The position numbers were made by a program, and so were the translations under genes. A stretch of 53,889 bases of DNA, taken from the NCBI GenBank assembly GCA_937887565.1, contig CALABS010000060.1:1-53889 (forward strand), read 5' to 3'. The notes under the pieces were generated by a model. That model was not told where the DNA came from. It worked only from the letters and a program-made list of their open reading frames with translations, and did no database searches. This DNA comes from an uncultured Rhodospirillaceae bacterium. GTDB taxonomy: Bacteria; Pseudomonadota; Alphaproteobacteria; Rhodospirillales; Magnetospirillaceae. Shown piece by piece: positions 39,299 through 48,417 of this stretch. Every line of letters begins with the position of its first letter. The stretch's first letter is position 1.

Positions 39299-39376
39299 GA
39301 CTATGCGCGTTGAGCGCGCCGCAGCGAAGCGAGGACAGCTAAGCGCGCGGATGCGCGCGCCCGGCGCTTGAGGGCA
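39299..39376 (+). repeat. Interspersed 78-bp repeat, copy 2 (hypE-hypX gap)
   Basis: It aligns with 16791-16868 over its full length with roughly two-thirds identity, sharing CGTTGAG and GCGGATGC-CGCGCCCGGCGC. It ends seven bases before the hypX start. Confidence 0.75.
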
Positions 39377-39383
39377 AGCCGAT

Positions 39384-41063
39384 ATGAAAATCCTCTTCCT
39401 CACCCACTCCTTCAACTCGCTGACCCAGCGCCTGTGGGTGGAGCTGACAGGCTTGGGCCATGACTGCCCGATCGAGTTCGACGTCAACGACGCGGTGACC
39501 GTCGAGGCGGTGGAGTTGGCGAAGCCCGACCTGATCCTCGCCCCCTTCCTCAAGCGCGCCATCCCCGAGCAGGTGTGGACGAACCACCTCTGCCTGGTGG
39601 TCCATCCCGGCCCGCCCGGCGACCGGGGACCGGCGGCGCTGGACCGGGCGATCCTGGACGGCGCCGAGGAGTGGGGCGTCACCGTGCTGCAGGCCGAGGC
39701 CGAGATGGACGCCGGCCCGGTCTGGGCCAGCCGCGCCTTCCCCATGCGCCCGGGCACCAAGTCGAGCCTCTACCGCAACGAGGTCACCGAGGCGGCGGTG
39801 GCGGCGGTGCTGGAGGCGGTGGATCTATATTCGTCATCCCCGGGCCTGACCCGGGGATCCGGCGCGGATGGCCGGGTCAAGCCCGGCCATGACGGGACGG
39901 GAAATGCCTTCCGCCCCGCCCTCAAGCAGGCCGACCGCGCCATCCACTGGATCAACGACGACACCGCCACCATCCTGCGCAAGATCCGCTCGGCCGACGG
40001 CACCCCGGGCCTCTTGGACCGCATGGCCGGCAAGCCGGTCTACCTGCACGACGCCCATCCCGCCGAGGGGCTGGAGGGCACGCCCGGCGCCATCATCGCC
40101 CGCTCGGGTGGCGCGGTGGCCCGCGCCACCACCGACGGCGCCGTCTGGATCGGCCATCTGCGCCGGCAGCCCGATGGCCTCAAGCTGCCGGCCGCCGAGG
40201 TGATCGGCGAGGAATTCCTCGACGGCCTGCCGGACCTCCCCGGCTATCACGACCTGTGGTACGAGGAACTGCACGGGGTCGGCTTCCTGCATTTCCCCTT
40301 CCTCAACGGCGCCATGAGCACCAGCCAGTGCAAGCGGCTGGAGCGCGCCTTCATCGAGGCGGCCAAGCGGCCGACCAAGGTCATCGCGCTGATGGGCGGG
40401 CCAGACTTCTGGTCCAACGGCATCCATCTCGGCACCATCGAACACGCCGCCAGCCCCGCCGACGAGAGCTGGGCCAACATCAACGCCATGAACGACCTGT
40501 GCCGGGCCATCATCACCTGCGACAGCCACCTGACCATCGCCGCCATGCACGGCAACGCCGGCGCCGGCGGGGTGTTCATGGCCCTGGCCGCCGACCTGGT
40601 GCTGGCCCGCGACGGGGTGGTGCTCAACCCCCATTACAAGGGCATGGGCAACCTCTATGGCTCGGAATACTGGACCTACCTGCTGCCCCGGCGCTGCGGC
40701 GCCGAACAGGCGGACAGGGTGGTCAGGGCGCGCTTACCGGTCGGCGCCCCCGAGGCCACCGCCCTGGGCCTGATCGACGCCCATTTCGGCCGCGACCCGG
40801 CCGAGTTCCGCGCCGGCGTGGTGGCGCTGGCCGAAGCGGCGGCGGCCGATCCGGGAGTGGACCAGCGTCTGGCGGAAAAACGCCTGTCCCGTCTGGCCGA
40901 TGAACAGGGAAAGCCGCTCGAGAGCTATCGCGCCGAGGAACTTGCGCACATGAAACTCAACTTCTACGGATTCGATCCCAGCTACCACGTGGCACGATGG
41001 AATTTCATCCGCAAGGTACCGAAGTCGCGTACGCCGCTGTATCTGGCACCCCACCGCAAATGA
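39384..41063 (+). CDS. hypX: HypX/HoxX carbon monoxide-generating protein
   Basis: HypX produces the CO ligand of the NiFe centre from formyl-tetrahydrofolate under aerobic conditions. The 559-residue protein has an N-terminal formyltransferase-like domain (LFLTHSFNSLTQRLWVEL, DLILAPFLKRAIPE, VVHPGPPGDRGPAALDRAI, DAGPVWASRAFPM) and a C-terminal crotonase-like domain (GPDFWSNGIHLGTIE, HGNAGAGGVFMALAADL, NPHYKGMGNLYGSEYWTY). Residues about 150-170 are coded by a palindromic repeat (39833-39893) inserted in frame, giving SSSPGLTRGSGADGRVKPG. It is the last gene of the operon, ending in a bidirectional hairpin. Confidence 0.94.
   Translation: MKILFLTHSFNSLTQRLWVELTGLGHDCPIEFDVNDAVTVEAVELAKPDLILAPFLKRAIPEQVWTNHLCLVVHPGPPGDRGPAALDRAILDGAEEWGVTVLQAEAEMDAGPVWASRAFPMRPGTKSSLYRNEVTEAAVAAVLEAVDLYSSSPGLTRGSGADGRVKPGHDGTGNAFRPALKQADRAIHWINDDTATILRKIRSADGTPGLLDRMAGKPVYLHDAHPAEGLEGTPGAIIARSGGAVARATTDGAVWIGHLRRQPDGLKLPAAEVIGEEFLDGLPDLPGYHDLWYEELHGVGFLHFPFLNGAMSTSQCKRLERAFIEAAKRPTKVIALMGGPDFWSNGIHLGTIEHAASPADESWANINAMNDLCRAIITCDSHLTIAAMHGNAGAGGVFMALAADLVLARDGVVLNPHYKGMGNLYGSEYWTYLLPRRCGAEQADRVVRARLPVGAPEATALGLIDAHFGRDPAEFRAGVVALAEAAAADPGVDQRLAEKRLSRLADEQGKPLESYRAEELAHMKLNFYGFDPSYHVARWNFIRKVPKSRTPLYLAPHRK
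39833..39893. repeat. Palindromic repeat inside hypX
   Basis: Arms 39833-39860 (GTCATCCCCGGGCC-type hairpin) and 39866-39893 (GGATGGCCGGG-type hairpin) both show inverted symmetry. They are translated in frame within hypX between the two enzyme domains. Confidence 0.85.
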
Positions 41064-41066
41064 GAA

Positions 41067-41090
41067 AGGGCGGCTGGCGCCGCCCTTCCC
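41067..41090. terminator. Bidirectional terminator after hypX
   Basis: AAGGGCGGC-TGGC-GCCGCCCTT: a perfect nine-base stem three bases after the hypX stop, with A/T flanks in both directions; the convergent lipoprotein gene at 41101 uses the other side. Confidence 0.75.
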
Positions 41091-41100
41091 GCTCGGCCCG

Positions 41101-41304
41101 CTACTTGGCGGCCGGCTTGTTCCACGGGCAGTGTTCCTTCTTGGCGATGGGCGTCGTGAACTCGCCCTTGTCGTTGGACAACTGGCGCAAGGCCACCGAA
41201 CCGTCCGGCATGCACACCGGGTCGAGGAACGAACCCTCGGGCTCGCCACGGCCGGCGCAACCGGCCAGAACAAGCACAATGCCCACCACAACAACTGTCT
41301 TCAT
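41101..41304 (-). CDS. Small lipoprotein
   Basis: The 67-residue protein starts KTVVVVGIVLVLAGC, a classical lipobox with Cys16, so it is an exported lipoprotein of about 50 residues. The mature part (EGSFLDPVCMPDGSVALRQL, KGEFTTPIAKKEHCPWN) has two further Cys. I know no named family. It is convergent with hypX and separated from the next reverse gene by 45 bp. Function unknown. Confidence 0.75.
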   Translation of the reverse strand: MKTVVVVGIVLVLAGCAGRGEPEGSFLDPVCMPDGSVALRQLSNDKGEFTTPIAKKEHCPWNKPAAK

Positions 41305-41349
41305 CGTTTCCCCCTTGAGACCACGACAATAAGCGAATTCAGAATACCC

Positions 41350-41790
41350 TCAACCGACCCGCGACGCGATGGCCGGTTTGCGCCGGGGCGCGTCGCCACG
41401 GCCCTGCCAGCGGATGGCGTCGACCTGACGGTTCATCCAGGCGCTCCACAGCGAAAGGGAGCGCGAGGCGGGACGGTCCGGCGAGATGCGCGCCAGTTCG
41501 GCGGCAAGCCGGCGATTGATGGCGATCATGGCCTCGACCGCCTGATCATCGACACAGGCCTGCGGGCGGTTGGTGGTGGCGAGGACGAAATCGACCACGG
41601 CCTCGGGGATTTCGCATCCCACCACCTGGCCCAGCGCCGCCATGTCGTGCCACAGACCCGCCTGCGCCTGGAGGGCCGCCACGAAGCTGGCGGCGTCGCC
41701 GGCCCCGTCGAGACGGTTGGCCGCGGTGGTCAAGGCTTTCGAGAATTGGTGGGCGACGAAGACCACGTCGTCCGGGAACCTGTGCGCCAT
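41350..41790 (-). CDS. Conserved hypothetical alpha-helical protein
   Basis: The 146-residue protein is helical with no signal peptide or membrane segment: DDVVFVAHQFSKALTTAANR, AASFVAALQAQAGLWHDMAA, EIPEAVVDFVLATTNRP, VEAMIAINRRLAAEL, SLWSAWMNRQVDAIRW. I do not recognise the family. It is the first of two reverse-strand genes between hypX and the regulator hoxA, and may share a leftward promoter in the 41791-42043 gap. Confidence 0.65.
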   Translation of the reverse strand: MAHRFPDDVVFVAHQFSKALTTAANRLDGAGDAASFVAALQAQAGLWHDMAALGQVVGCEIPEAVVDFVLATTNRPQACVDDQAVEAMIAINRRLAAELARISPDRPASRSLSLWSAWMNRQVDAIRWQGRGDAPRRKPAIASRVG

Positions 41791-42043
41791 CTGCGTGCCC
41801 CCCTTTCCGTCTTCTGCCGAACCAAGGTCACCTTACACCTTCGCGATAATTTCCGGCCATAGGAACAGATGGACGATAAGTAATTCGTCCACCCTATACT
41901 GACGAACCATCTTTCAGCCGCCCAGACCGATACCATAGTTTTACTTCCCTGGATACCGAACCGGGCAAACGGACGAGGCCGCGCTTGACCCCGCCCCCCG
42001 CCGTGGAAAACAATATGCCATCCGGTGGAAGCGGAGTTTGCAG

Positions 42044-43480
42044 GTGACGAAGCTGCCGATCATCCTGGTGGTTGACGACGAAAAACAGTCCCAGGACGCC
42101 CTGCGCCGGGTCCTGTCCGACGAATTCCGGGTTCTTACCGCCTCCAGCGCCGAGGAGGCCGAGGCGCTGCTGTCGGCCGAGATGGTCCACGCCATCCTGT
42201 GCGACCAGCGGATGCCGGGCATGCAGGGGGTCGATTTCCTGCGCGCCGCCCGCGAGCGGTGGCCCGACGCGGTGCGGATGGTGATCTCGGGCTACACCGA
42301 ATCCGAGGACATCATTTCCGGCCTCAACGAGGCCGGCATCTTCCGCTACATCACCAAACCGTGGGAGCCGGACGCCCTGGTCGCGATCCTGCGCGAGGCG
42401 GTGCGGCTGCGCGAGCTGCAGCACGCCGACGGCAGCGCGGCGCTCGACCTCAAGGTCGCTCCCGGCACGTTGGCCGCGTCGGTGGCGAGAAAGACCGGCA
42501 AGCTGAAGCAGGCCCACCATTTCGGCCGTATCGGTCACGCCCCCGGCTCGCCGCTGGCCGAGGTGATCGAGCTGGCCCGCCGCGTCGCCGCCTACGACAT
42601 CTCGGTGCTGTTGACCGGCGAATCGGGCACCGGCAAGGAGCTGCTGGCCCGGGCCATCCACTATTCCTCGCCGCGCGGCGACATGCCCTTCGTGGTCGAG
42701 AACTGCGGCGCGCTTCCCGACCAGTTGCTGGAATCCGAGCTGTTCGGCTGCAAGAAGGGCGCCTTCACCGGCGCCTACGAGGACCGCATCGGCCTGTTCG
42801 AGCAGGCCAACGGCGGCACCATCTTCCTGGACGAGATCGGCGAGACCTCGCCCGCGTTCCAGGTCAAGCTGCTGCGTGTCCTCCAGGAGGGCGAGATCCG
42901 CCCTCTGGGCGCGCGGCTGACCCGCAAGGTGGATGTGCGGGTCATCGCCGCCACCAACCGCAACCTCGAGGACGAGGTCCGCGAAAAGCATTTCCGCCGC
43001 GACCTCTATTACCGTCTCGCCGCCTTCCCCATCCACATCCCGCCCCTGCGCGAACGGCCGGTCGACGTCGAGGTTCTGGCCGGCCGCCTGCTGGACGACA
43101 CCCGCAAGATCTTCGGCAAGCCCATCGACGGCTTCACCGACGACGCCCTGGCGGTGCTCAGGACCTATGACTGGCCGGGCAACGTGCGCGAGTTGCAGAA
43201 CGAGATCCAGCGCATGGCGGCGTTGGCCGAGGGCCGCCGCCTCGGCATCGAGCTGATCTCGCCGGGCATCCGCGCCCGCGCCTGCCCCGGCGGCCGCGCC
43301 TTGGCCGACGCCGACGAGGCGCGCACCCTGCGGGATCACGTGGAGGCCCTGGAGGCGCGGCTGCTGGGCGAGGCGCTGGCGCGGCACCGCTGGAACATCA
43401 GCCGGGTCGCCGACGAGTTGGGGCTGTCGCGGGTGGGGCTCAGGGCCAAACTGCACCGTTACGGACTGGAGCGGACGTGA
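42044..43480 (+). CDS. hoxA: NtrC-family hydrogenase regulator HoxA/HupR
   Basis: The 478-residue response regulator has a receiver domain (VVDDEKQ, phospho-acceptor Asp54 in ILCDQRMPGM, FRYITKPWEPD), a sigma-54 AAA domain (GESGTGKE, ESELFGCKKGAFTGA, IFLDEIGETS, RRDLYYRLAAFPIHIPPLRE, DWPGNVRELQNEI) and a Fis-type helix-turn-helix at the end (WNISRVADELGLSRVGLRAKL). The GAFTGA loop shows true sigma-54 activation. With HupT directly downstream it is the H2-dependent activator of the promoter at 26969. GTG 42044 is preferred; TTG 42038 is possible. Confidence 0.94.
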   Translation: MTKLPIILVVDDEKQSQDALRRVLSDEFRVLTASSAEEAEALLSAEMVHAILCDQRMPGMQGVDFLRAARERWPDAVRMVISGYTESEDIISGLNEAGIFRYITKPWEPDALVAILREAVRLRELQHADGSAALDLKVAPGTLAASVARKTGKLKQAHHFGRIGHAPGSPLAEVIELARRVAAYDISVLLTGESGTGKELLARAIHYSSPRGDMPFVVENCGALPDQLLESELFGCKKGAFTGAYEDRIGLFEQANGGTIFLDEIGETSPAFQVKLLRVLQEGEIRPLGARLTRKVDVRVIAATNRNLEDEVREKHFRRDLYYRLAAFPIHIPPLRERPVDVEVLAGRLLDDTRKIFGKPIDGFTDDALAVLRTYDWPGNVRELQNEIQRMAALAEGRRLGIELISPGIRARACPGGRALADADEARTLRDHVEALEARLLGEALARHRWNISRVADELGLSRVGLRAKLHRYGLERT

Positions 43481-44736
43481 CCGACGATCACGACGCGCTC
43501 CAGGAGACCGCGTGGATCGAGGTGATCCGCAAGATGGAGGAGGTCTATTCCGACCTCATCCAGTACGAGATCGAACTCGAGGAAAAGAACACCGCCCTCG
43601 AGGAGGCGCAACGCTTCATCACCTCGGTGCTGTCGTCGGTGTCGGACATCTTGTTGGTCTGCGATCCCAAGGGGATCATCCTGCAGGTCAACCTGGCCTT
43701 CCTCAAGCTCACCGACCTGGCCGAGGCGGACATCGTCGGCCGGCCGGTCGGCGACCTGCTGGCCGAGGAGGTGGGGCCGCTGTGCCACTGGCTCGACGGC
43801 AACGACCGCGAGGTCCGTTTCCTTGCCCGCGACGGGCTGACCGACCCGGTGGCGCTGAGCTGCGCCACCCGCCTCGACCATCGCGGCCTGCCCGCCGGTC
43901 TGGTGCTGACCGGACGGCCGGTGGGCGAGTTGCGGCGCGCCTACGAGGCCCTGAAGCGTGCCCAGGCACAACTGGTGCAGCAGGAGAAGATGGCGTCCAT
44001 CGGCAGGCTGGTGGCCGGCGTCGCCCATGAACTCAACAACCCCATCAGCTTCGTGGTGGGGAACGTCCACGCCCTGGCCAAATACCGCGAGCGCCTGGCC
44101 GTCTATCTGGACGCCATCCACGACGGCGTCGGCGAGGCCGAGCGCGAACGGTTGCGGGCATCCCTGCGCATCGACGCGCTGATGGACGATCTGCCGGCGC
44201 TGGTGGAAGGCACGGTGGAAGGCGCCGGACGGGTGGCGGACATCGTCAAGGCGCTGAAAAGCCTGTCCTTTCCCCATGGCGGCCCGCCCGAGGAGTTCGA
44301 TCTGGGCGCCGTTGCCGCCAAGGCCGTCCAATGGGCGGCGAAGGGGCGCAAGTCCCGCGCCCGGCTGGCCATCGACCTGCGCGAGGGGCTGGTGGTGCGC
44401 GGCCATGGCGGCCAGATTCATCAGGTCGTGGTCAACGTGGTGGAAAACGCCCTGGACGCCGTCGGAGCGTCGCCCGAGCCCGAGGTGACGGTGCGGGCCG
44501 GCCGGCGCGGCGACCGGGTGGTGGTCGAGGTGGCCGACAACGGCCCCGGCATCGCCGAGGAGCACCTGCTCAAGGTCTTCGACCCCTTCTTCACCACCAA
44601 GGCGGTGGGCCAGGGCACCGGCCTCGGATTGTGGATCTCCTACGGCATCGCCCGCGACCATGGCGGCACCCTCGAGGCGGCGAACCGCGAGGCGGGCGGA
44701 GCGGTGTTCCGGCTTACCCTGCCGGCTTCAGGGTGA
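43477..44736 (+). CDS. hupT: Hydrogenase sensor histidine kinase HupT/HoxJ
   Basis: The 419-residue cytoplasmic kinase has a coiled N-terminus, one PAS domain (about residues 50-155: ITSVLSSVSDILLVCDPKG, AFLKLTDLAEADIVGRPVGD), a HisKA motif with His184 in VAHELNNPISFVVGN and a C-terminal ATPase domain (VVNVVENALDAVG, DNGPGIAEEHL, GTGLGLWISYGIARDHGG). There is no membrane segment. Its GTG start overlaps the hoxA stop by four bases. It probably responds to a HupUV-type sensor, which is not in this window. Its end overlaps the convergent PAS kinase by 23 bp. Confidence 0.92.
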   Translation: MTDDHDALQETAWIEVIRKMEEVYSDLIQYEIELEEKNTALEEAQRFITSVLSSVSDILLVCDPKGIILQVNLAFLKLTDLAEADIVGRPVGDLLAEEVGPLCHWLDGNDREVRFLARDGLTDPVALSCATRLDHRGLPAGLVLTGRPVGELRRAYEALKRAQAQLVQQEKMASIGRLVAGVAHELNNPISFVVGNVHALAKYRERLAVYLDAIHDGVGEAERERLRASLRIDALMDDLPALVEGTVEGAGRVADIVKALKSLSFPHGGPPEEFDLGAVAAKAVQWAAKGRKSRARLAIDLREGLVVRGHGGQIHQVVVNVVENALDAVGASPEPEVTVRAGRRGDRVVVEVADNGPGIAEEHLLKVFDPFFTTKAVGQGTGLGLWISYGIARDHGGTLEAANREAGGAVFRLTLPASG

Positions 44737-46450
44737 AGCGAAACGTCGCCCCCTCGCCCTCCCGCGATTCGACCCAAATCCGTCCGCCGTGGCGGCCGAC
44801 GATGCGCTTGGCCAGGGCCAGCCCGATGCCGGTTCCCTCGGCGTGGTGCCCGCCATGAAGCCGCTGGAAGATCATGAAGACCCGCTCGTGATATTCGGGC
44901 GCGATGCCGATCCCGTCGTCCGCCACCGAGAACACCCATTCGCCCGCGGCCGCCCGCGCGGTGACGCGGATGCGCGGGGGCCGGGCGGGATGGCGGTATT
45001 TGATGGCGTTGCCGATCAGGTTCTGGAACAGGCTGACCAGTTGGACGGCGTCGCCGCCCACCACCGGCAGGGCGTCGACCTCGACCACCGCCTCGGCGGT
45101 GTCGATGGCTTGGCGAAGATTCTCCACCGCCGCCGCGACCACGATGGAGGTGTCCACCGCCATCATGCCGTCCGCCGGCGCCTCGATGCGGGAATAGGCC
45201 AACAGGTCGCGGATCAAGGCGCCCATCCGCTTGGCGCCATCGACCGCGAACGAAATGAACTCGTCGGCCTCGGGGTCGAGGCGGTTCCGGTAGCGCCGCT
45301 CGATCAGCTGCAGATAGCTGACGACGCTGCGCAACGGTTCCTGCAGGTCATGTGACGCCACATAGGCGAACTGTTCCAGATCGGCGTTGGACTGTTCGAG
45401 CGCCGCCGTCTTGCGTTCCAATTCGCGCTGGTAGCGTTCGCGATCGGTGACGTCGTGGATGATGGAATGAAGCAGCGCCCGCCCCTTGTAGGAGACGGGG
45501 CCGGAATAGACCTCCACCGACCGCACCTCGCCGGAGGCGATCCGATGCGGAAAGCGGAAAAAGAGACGGGATTCCTCCTTGGCCAAGGTCATTTCCGCCA
45601 TCACCTCGTCGGGTGGCAGGATGTTGATGTCGGTGATCCGCATGGTCCGCAGCACGTCGAGCGGCCATCCGTAGAAGCGCGCCGCCCCGTGGTTGGCGTC
45701 GACGATGGCGCCGGTGACGGGATCGATCAGCAGCTTGACCGCCCGATTGGTCTCGAACATCTGACGGTAGAGGATCTCGCGCTCGGACAGCGCCCGCTCG
45801 GCCTCCACCTCGCGGGTCACGTCGCGGAACGCCACCGCCCGCATTTCCTCGCCGCGATGGATATGGGTCTGGCCGCGGGCCTCGGCGGGGAAACAGACGC
45901 CGTCCGCCCGTCGCAGCACCAGGCGGTACGGGGCATTCGAGCGCTCGCCGACCTGACGCATGACCAGGTCGGCCGAGCTGGGGTCGATGATCGCCATATA
46001 GGGCTGGCCGATCAGCGCCTCCCGCTCCCATCCGACCATCGCGCACAGCGCATGATTGCAGTCGACGACGATGCCGCCGGCATGGATCATCAACCCCTCG
46101 CGGCTGAATTCGGCCAACCGACTGGCGCGCTCGGCGGCCTCGCCGAGCTCGCGGGCCGCCAGCTTGCACTCGGTGGTATCGACCGCCAGCGTCAGAATGC
46201 CGCCATCCGGAAGCCGCGACCGGCGCAGTTCCAGAAAGGCGTCCCGGAACCAGCCCTCGACGGAGGGCGCATGAATATTGGAAAGCGCCAGCGCCAGGAA
46301 TTCCGGCTCGTGGCGTCCCATCAAGACGTCGCAGCGGGAGTTGCGCGCGACGACCGCCCCGCCGTCCTCGATGACGCAGGCCGGCAACGGCAAGGAATCG
46401 AGCAGCGCGGCAAGGCGGGGGTCCGCGCCAGGTCGGGGTGAAGGGGGCAT
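44714..46450 (-). CDS. Multi-PAS sensor histidine kinase
   Basis: The 578-residue protein has no membrane segment. Three PAS-like domains (about 15-120, 122-240, 245-355) are followed by HisKA with His367 in YVASHDLQEPLRSVVSYLQL and a C-terminal ATPase (NLIGNAIKYRHPARP, DDGIGIAPEYHERVFM, GTGIGLALAKRIVGRHGG). It resembles phytochrome/light- or redox-type kinases of the HWE-free class. No response regulator is adjacent. Its 3' end overlaps hupT in antisense by 23 bp. Signal and target are unknown. Confidence 0.9.
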   Translation of the reverse strand: MPPSPRPGADPRLAALLDSLPLPACVIEDGGAVVARNSRCDVLMGRHEPEFLALALSNIHAPSVEGWFRDAFLELRRSRLPDGGILTLAVDTTECKLAARELGEAAERASRLAEFSREGLMIHAGGIVVDCNHALCAMVGWEREALIGQPYMAIIDPSSADLVMRQVGERSNAPYRLVLRRADGVCFPAEARGQTHIHRGEEMRAVAFRDVTREVEAERALSEREILYRQMFETNRAVKLLIDPVTGAIVDANHGAARFYGWPLDVLRTMRITDINILPPDEVMAEMTLAKEESRLFFRFPHRIASGEVRSVEVYSGPVSYKGRALLHSIIHDVTDRERYQRELERKTAALEQSNADLEQFAYVASHDLQEPLRSVVSYLQLIERRYRNRLDPEADEFISFAVDGAKRMGALIRDLLAYSRIEAPADGMMAVDTSIVVAAAVENLRQAIDTAEAVVEVDALPVVGGDAVQLVSLFQNLIGNAIKYRHPARPPRIRVTARAAAGEWVFSVADDGIGIAPEYHERVFMIFQRLHGGHHAEGTGIGLALAKRIVGRHGGRIWVESREGEGATFRFTLKPAG

Positions 46451-46501
46451 GACGAAAGTTTGCCGCCGCCACTCCGCATTCGCAAGCGGATTAGATGCAC
46501 T

Positions 46502-47461
46502 TCAGAGTTTGGTTTGGACGCCGTAGCGATTGCGAACCACATAGAGCGGCCGCTGCTTCACCTCGGCGAACACCCGGCCGAGATACTCGCCGATGATCCC
46601 GAGACTGACGAGCTGCACGCCGCCGAAGAACAGGGTGGCGACCATCAGCGAGGCGTAGCCGGGGACATCGATGCCCAGCACGGCCGTCTTGACGATGATG
46701 ACCAGGCCGTACAGCAGGCCGATGCCGGCGGCCATCATGCCGACGAAGGTCCACACCTTGAGCGGCACGGCGGTGAAGGCGGTGATGCCGTCGATGGCCA
46801 GCCGCCACAACCTGAGAAGGTTGAACTTGGTGCCGCCGCCGGCCCGCTCGGCGACGTCGTAGGGTAGCAGCTTCTGCCGGAACCCGACCCAGGCATAGAG
46901 GCCCTTCATGAAGCGGGTGTGCTCGGGCATGGCGTTGAGCACGTCCACCACCTTGCGGTCGAGCAGGCGGAAGTCGCCGGCCCCCGGCGGCAGGCGCACC
47001 TCGGACATGCGCTCGAACAGCCAGTAGAAGGCACGGGCGTTGACCCTCTTGAGCAGGGACTCGCCCTCGCGGTCACGCCGCACGGCGATCACCATCTCGA
47101 AGCCGTCGCGCCATGCGTCCAGCATATCCGCGATCAGTTCCGGCGGGTGCTGGAGATCGGCGTCGATCATCACCACGGCCCGGCCGGTGGCGTGCTGAAG
47201 ACCGGCGGTCAGGGCCAGCTCCTTGCCGAAGTTGCGCGACAGCTCGACCAACCTTATCCTGCCGTCGCGACGATGATGCGCCACCACGCGATCGACGGTA
47301 TCGTCGCGGCTGCCGTCGTCGACGCATACCACCTCGTAGGACACCCCGATGCCGCGCATCACCGCGTCCAACTGCTCGAACAGGCGGTCGAGGTTGCCCG
47401 ATTCGTTGAACATCGGCACCACCAGCGACAGCAGCGGAGCTTCCATCGTGTTCTCGGACAT
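46502..47461 (-). CDS. Membrane-anchored glycosyltransferase family 2 (GtrB/DPM-like)
   Basis: The 319-residue protein has a GT-A domain (SLVVPMFNESGNLDRLFEQL, DDGSRDDTVDRVVAHH, NFGKELALTAGLQHA, DADLQHPPELI with the D-x-D-like motif, GAGDFRLLDRKVVDVL) and two C-terminal membrane helices (FVGMMAAGIGLLYGLVIIVK, ASLMVATLFFGGVQLVSLGI), ending EYLGRVFAEVKQRPLYVV. This is the bactoprenol-glucosyl/mannosyl transferase plan, moving sugars onto a lipid carrier for O-antigen or teichoic-type decoration. It is divergent from the YdjC-type gene, so the pair may act in one lipid or sugar pathway. Confidence 0.9.
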   Translation of the reverse strand: MSENTMEAPLLSLVVPMFNESGNLDRLFEQLDAVMRGIGVSYEVVCVDDGSRDDTVDRVVAHHRRDGRIRLVELSRNFGKELALTAGLQHATGRAVVMIDADLQHPPELIADMLDAWRDGFEMVIAVRRDREGESLLKRVNARAFYWLFERMSEVRLPPGAGDFRLLDRKVVDVLNAMPEHTRFMKGLYAWVGFRQKLLPYDVAERAGGGTKFNLLRLWRLAIDGITAFTAVPLKVWTFVGMMAAGIGLLYGLVIIVKTAVLGIDVPGYASLMVATLFFGGVQLVSLGIIGEYLGRVFAEVKQRPLYVVRNRYGVQTKL

Positions 47462-47559
47462 GACGCCAACCCTTTTGCGCCGGGGACGAATGATGCGGCA
47501 GAGTGTGATGAAATGAACCCATGCGTCAACGGCCTGCCCCCAAGGGCGGCGGCATCGCC

Positions 47560-48417
47560 ATGAGCAGCCTGTCCACGCTCGATACCCTGACCCTGTGCGC
47601 GGACGACTATGGCCTGGCCCCGGGCGTGGGCGCGGCCATCCGCGACCTGATCGCCAAGGGCCGGCTCCAGGCGACCGGCTGCATGACCGGCTCGCCCCAT
47701 TGGCCCGCCGAGGCCGGGCTTCTGAAGCCCTTGGCCGACCGGGCCGATATCGGCCTGCACGTCACCCTGACCGACCAGCGCCCGTTGGGCCCCATGCCCG
47801 GCCTCGCCCCCGACGGGCGGCTGCCGCCCTTGGGCCGGCTGCTGACGCTTGCCCTGGCGCGGCGCCTCGACCGCGCCGAGATCGCCTGCGAGGTCGAGCG
47901 CCAGTTCGACGCCTTCGAGACCGCCCTGGGCCGTGCCCCCGACTTCATCGACGGCCACCACCACGTCCACCAACTGCCCGTCGTCCGCGACGTGGTGTTG
48001 GATCTGTGGCGCCGGCGCATGGGGCGCAGGGGGTGGGTGCGCAGTTGCTTCGAACCCCATCGGGCCATCCTCCGGCGGGGCGTGTCGCCCTTCCGCGCCC
48101 AGGTCATCGCCGAGCTTGGCCGCGATCTCCGCCGCCGCCTCGAACGCGACCACGTGCCCCACAACACCTCGTTCCGGGGGGTCTACGACTTCTCGGGCCG
48201 GGTGCCGTTCACCGATCTGTTCGCCACCTTCACCGACAGGCCGACCGGGCGGACCCTGGTGATGGTGCATCCGGGACTGGTGGACGACGCCCTGCGCGAG
48301 GCCGACTCGCTGACCGGCCAGCGCGAGGTGGAATACCGCTTCCTGGCCTCGGACGCCTGTCCGCGGTCGCTGGCCGAGCGCGGAATCCCCCTGGCGAGGC
48401 TGGTGCCGGCGCCATGA
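47560..48417 (+). CDS. ChbG/YdjC-family carbohydrate deacetylase
   Basis: I start at ATG 47560 (285 residues); ATG 47521 would add 13 residues. The fold is marked by LCADDYGLAPGVGAAIRDLI, ADIGLHVTLTDQRPL, DFIDGHHHVHQLPVVRDVVL and MVHPGLVDDALREADSL, the divalent-metal deacetylase signature (CADDYG, HHHVH). YdjC proteins remove acetyl groups from N-acetylated sugars; hopanoid-type HpnK is a relative. The MFS gene starts within its stop codon (ATGA). Divergent from the glycosyltransferase gene. Confidence 0.88.
   Translation: MSSLSTLDTLTLCADDYGLAPGVGAAIRDLIAKGRLQATGCMTGSPHWPAEAGLLKPLADRADIGLHVTLTDQRPLGPMPGLAPDGRLPPLGRLLTLALARRLDRAEIACEVERQFDAFETALGRAPDFIDGHHHVHQLPVVRDVVLDLWRRRMGRRGWVRSCFEPHRAILRRGVSPFRAQVIAELGRDLRRRLERDHVPHNTSFRGVYDFSGRVPFTDLFATFTDRPTGRTLVMVHPGLVDDALREADSLTGQREVEYRFLASDACPRSLAERGIPLARLVPAP

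Noticed and set aside
39259..39383. Short gene between hypE and hypX
   Set aside because: Sequence is an interspersed repeat with stop codons in all useful frames.
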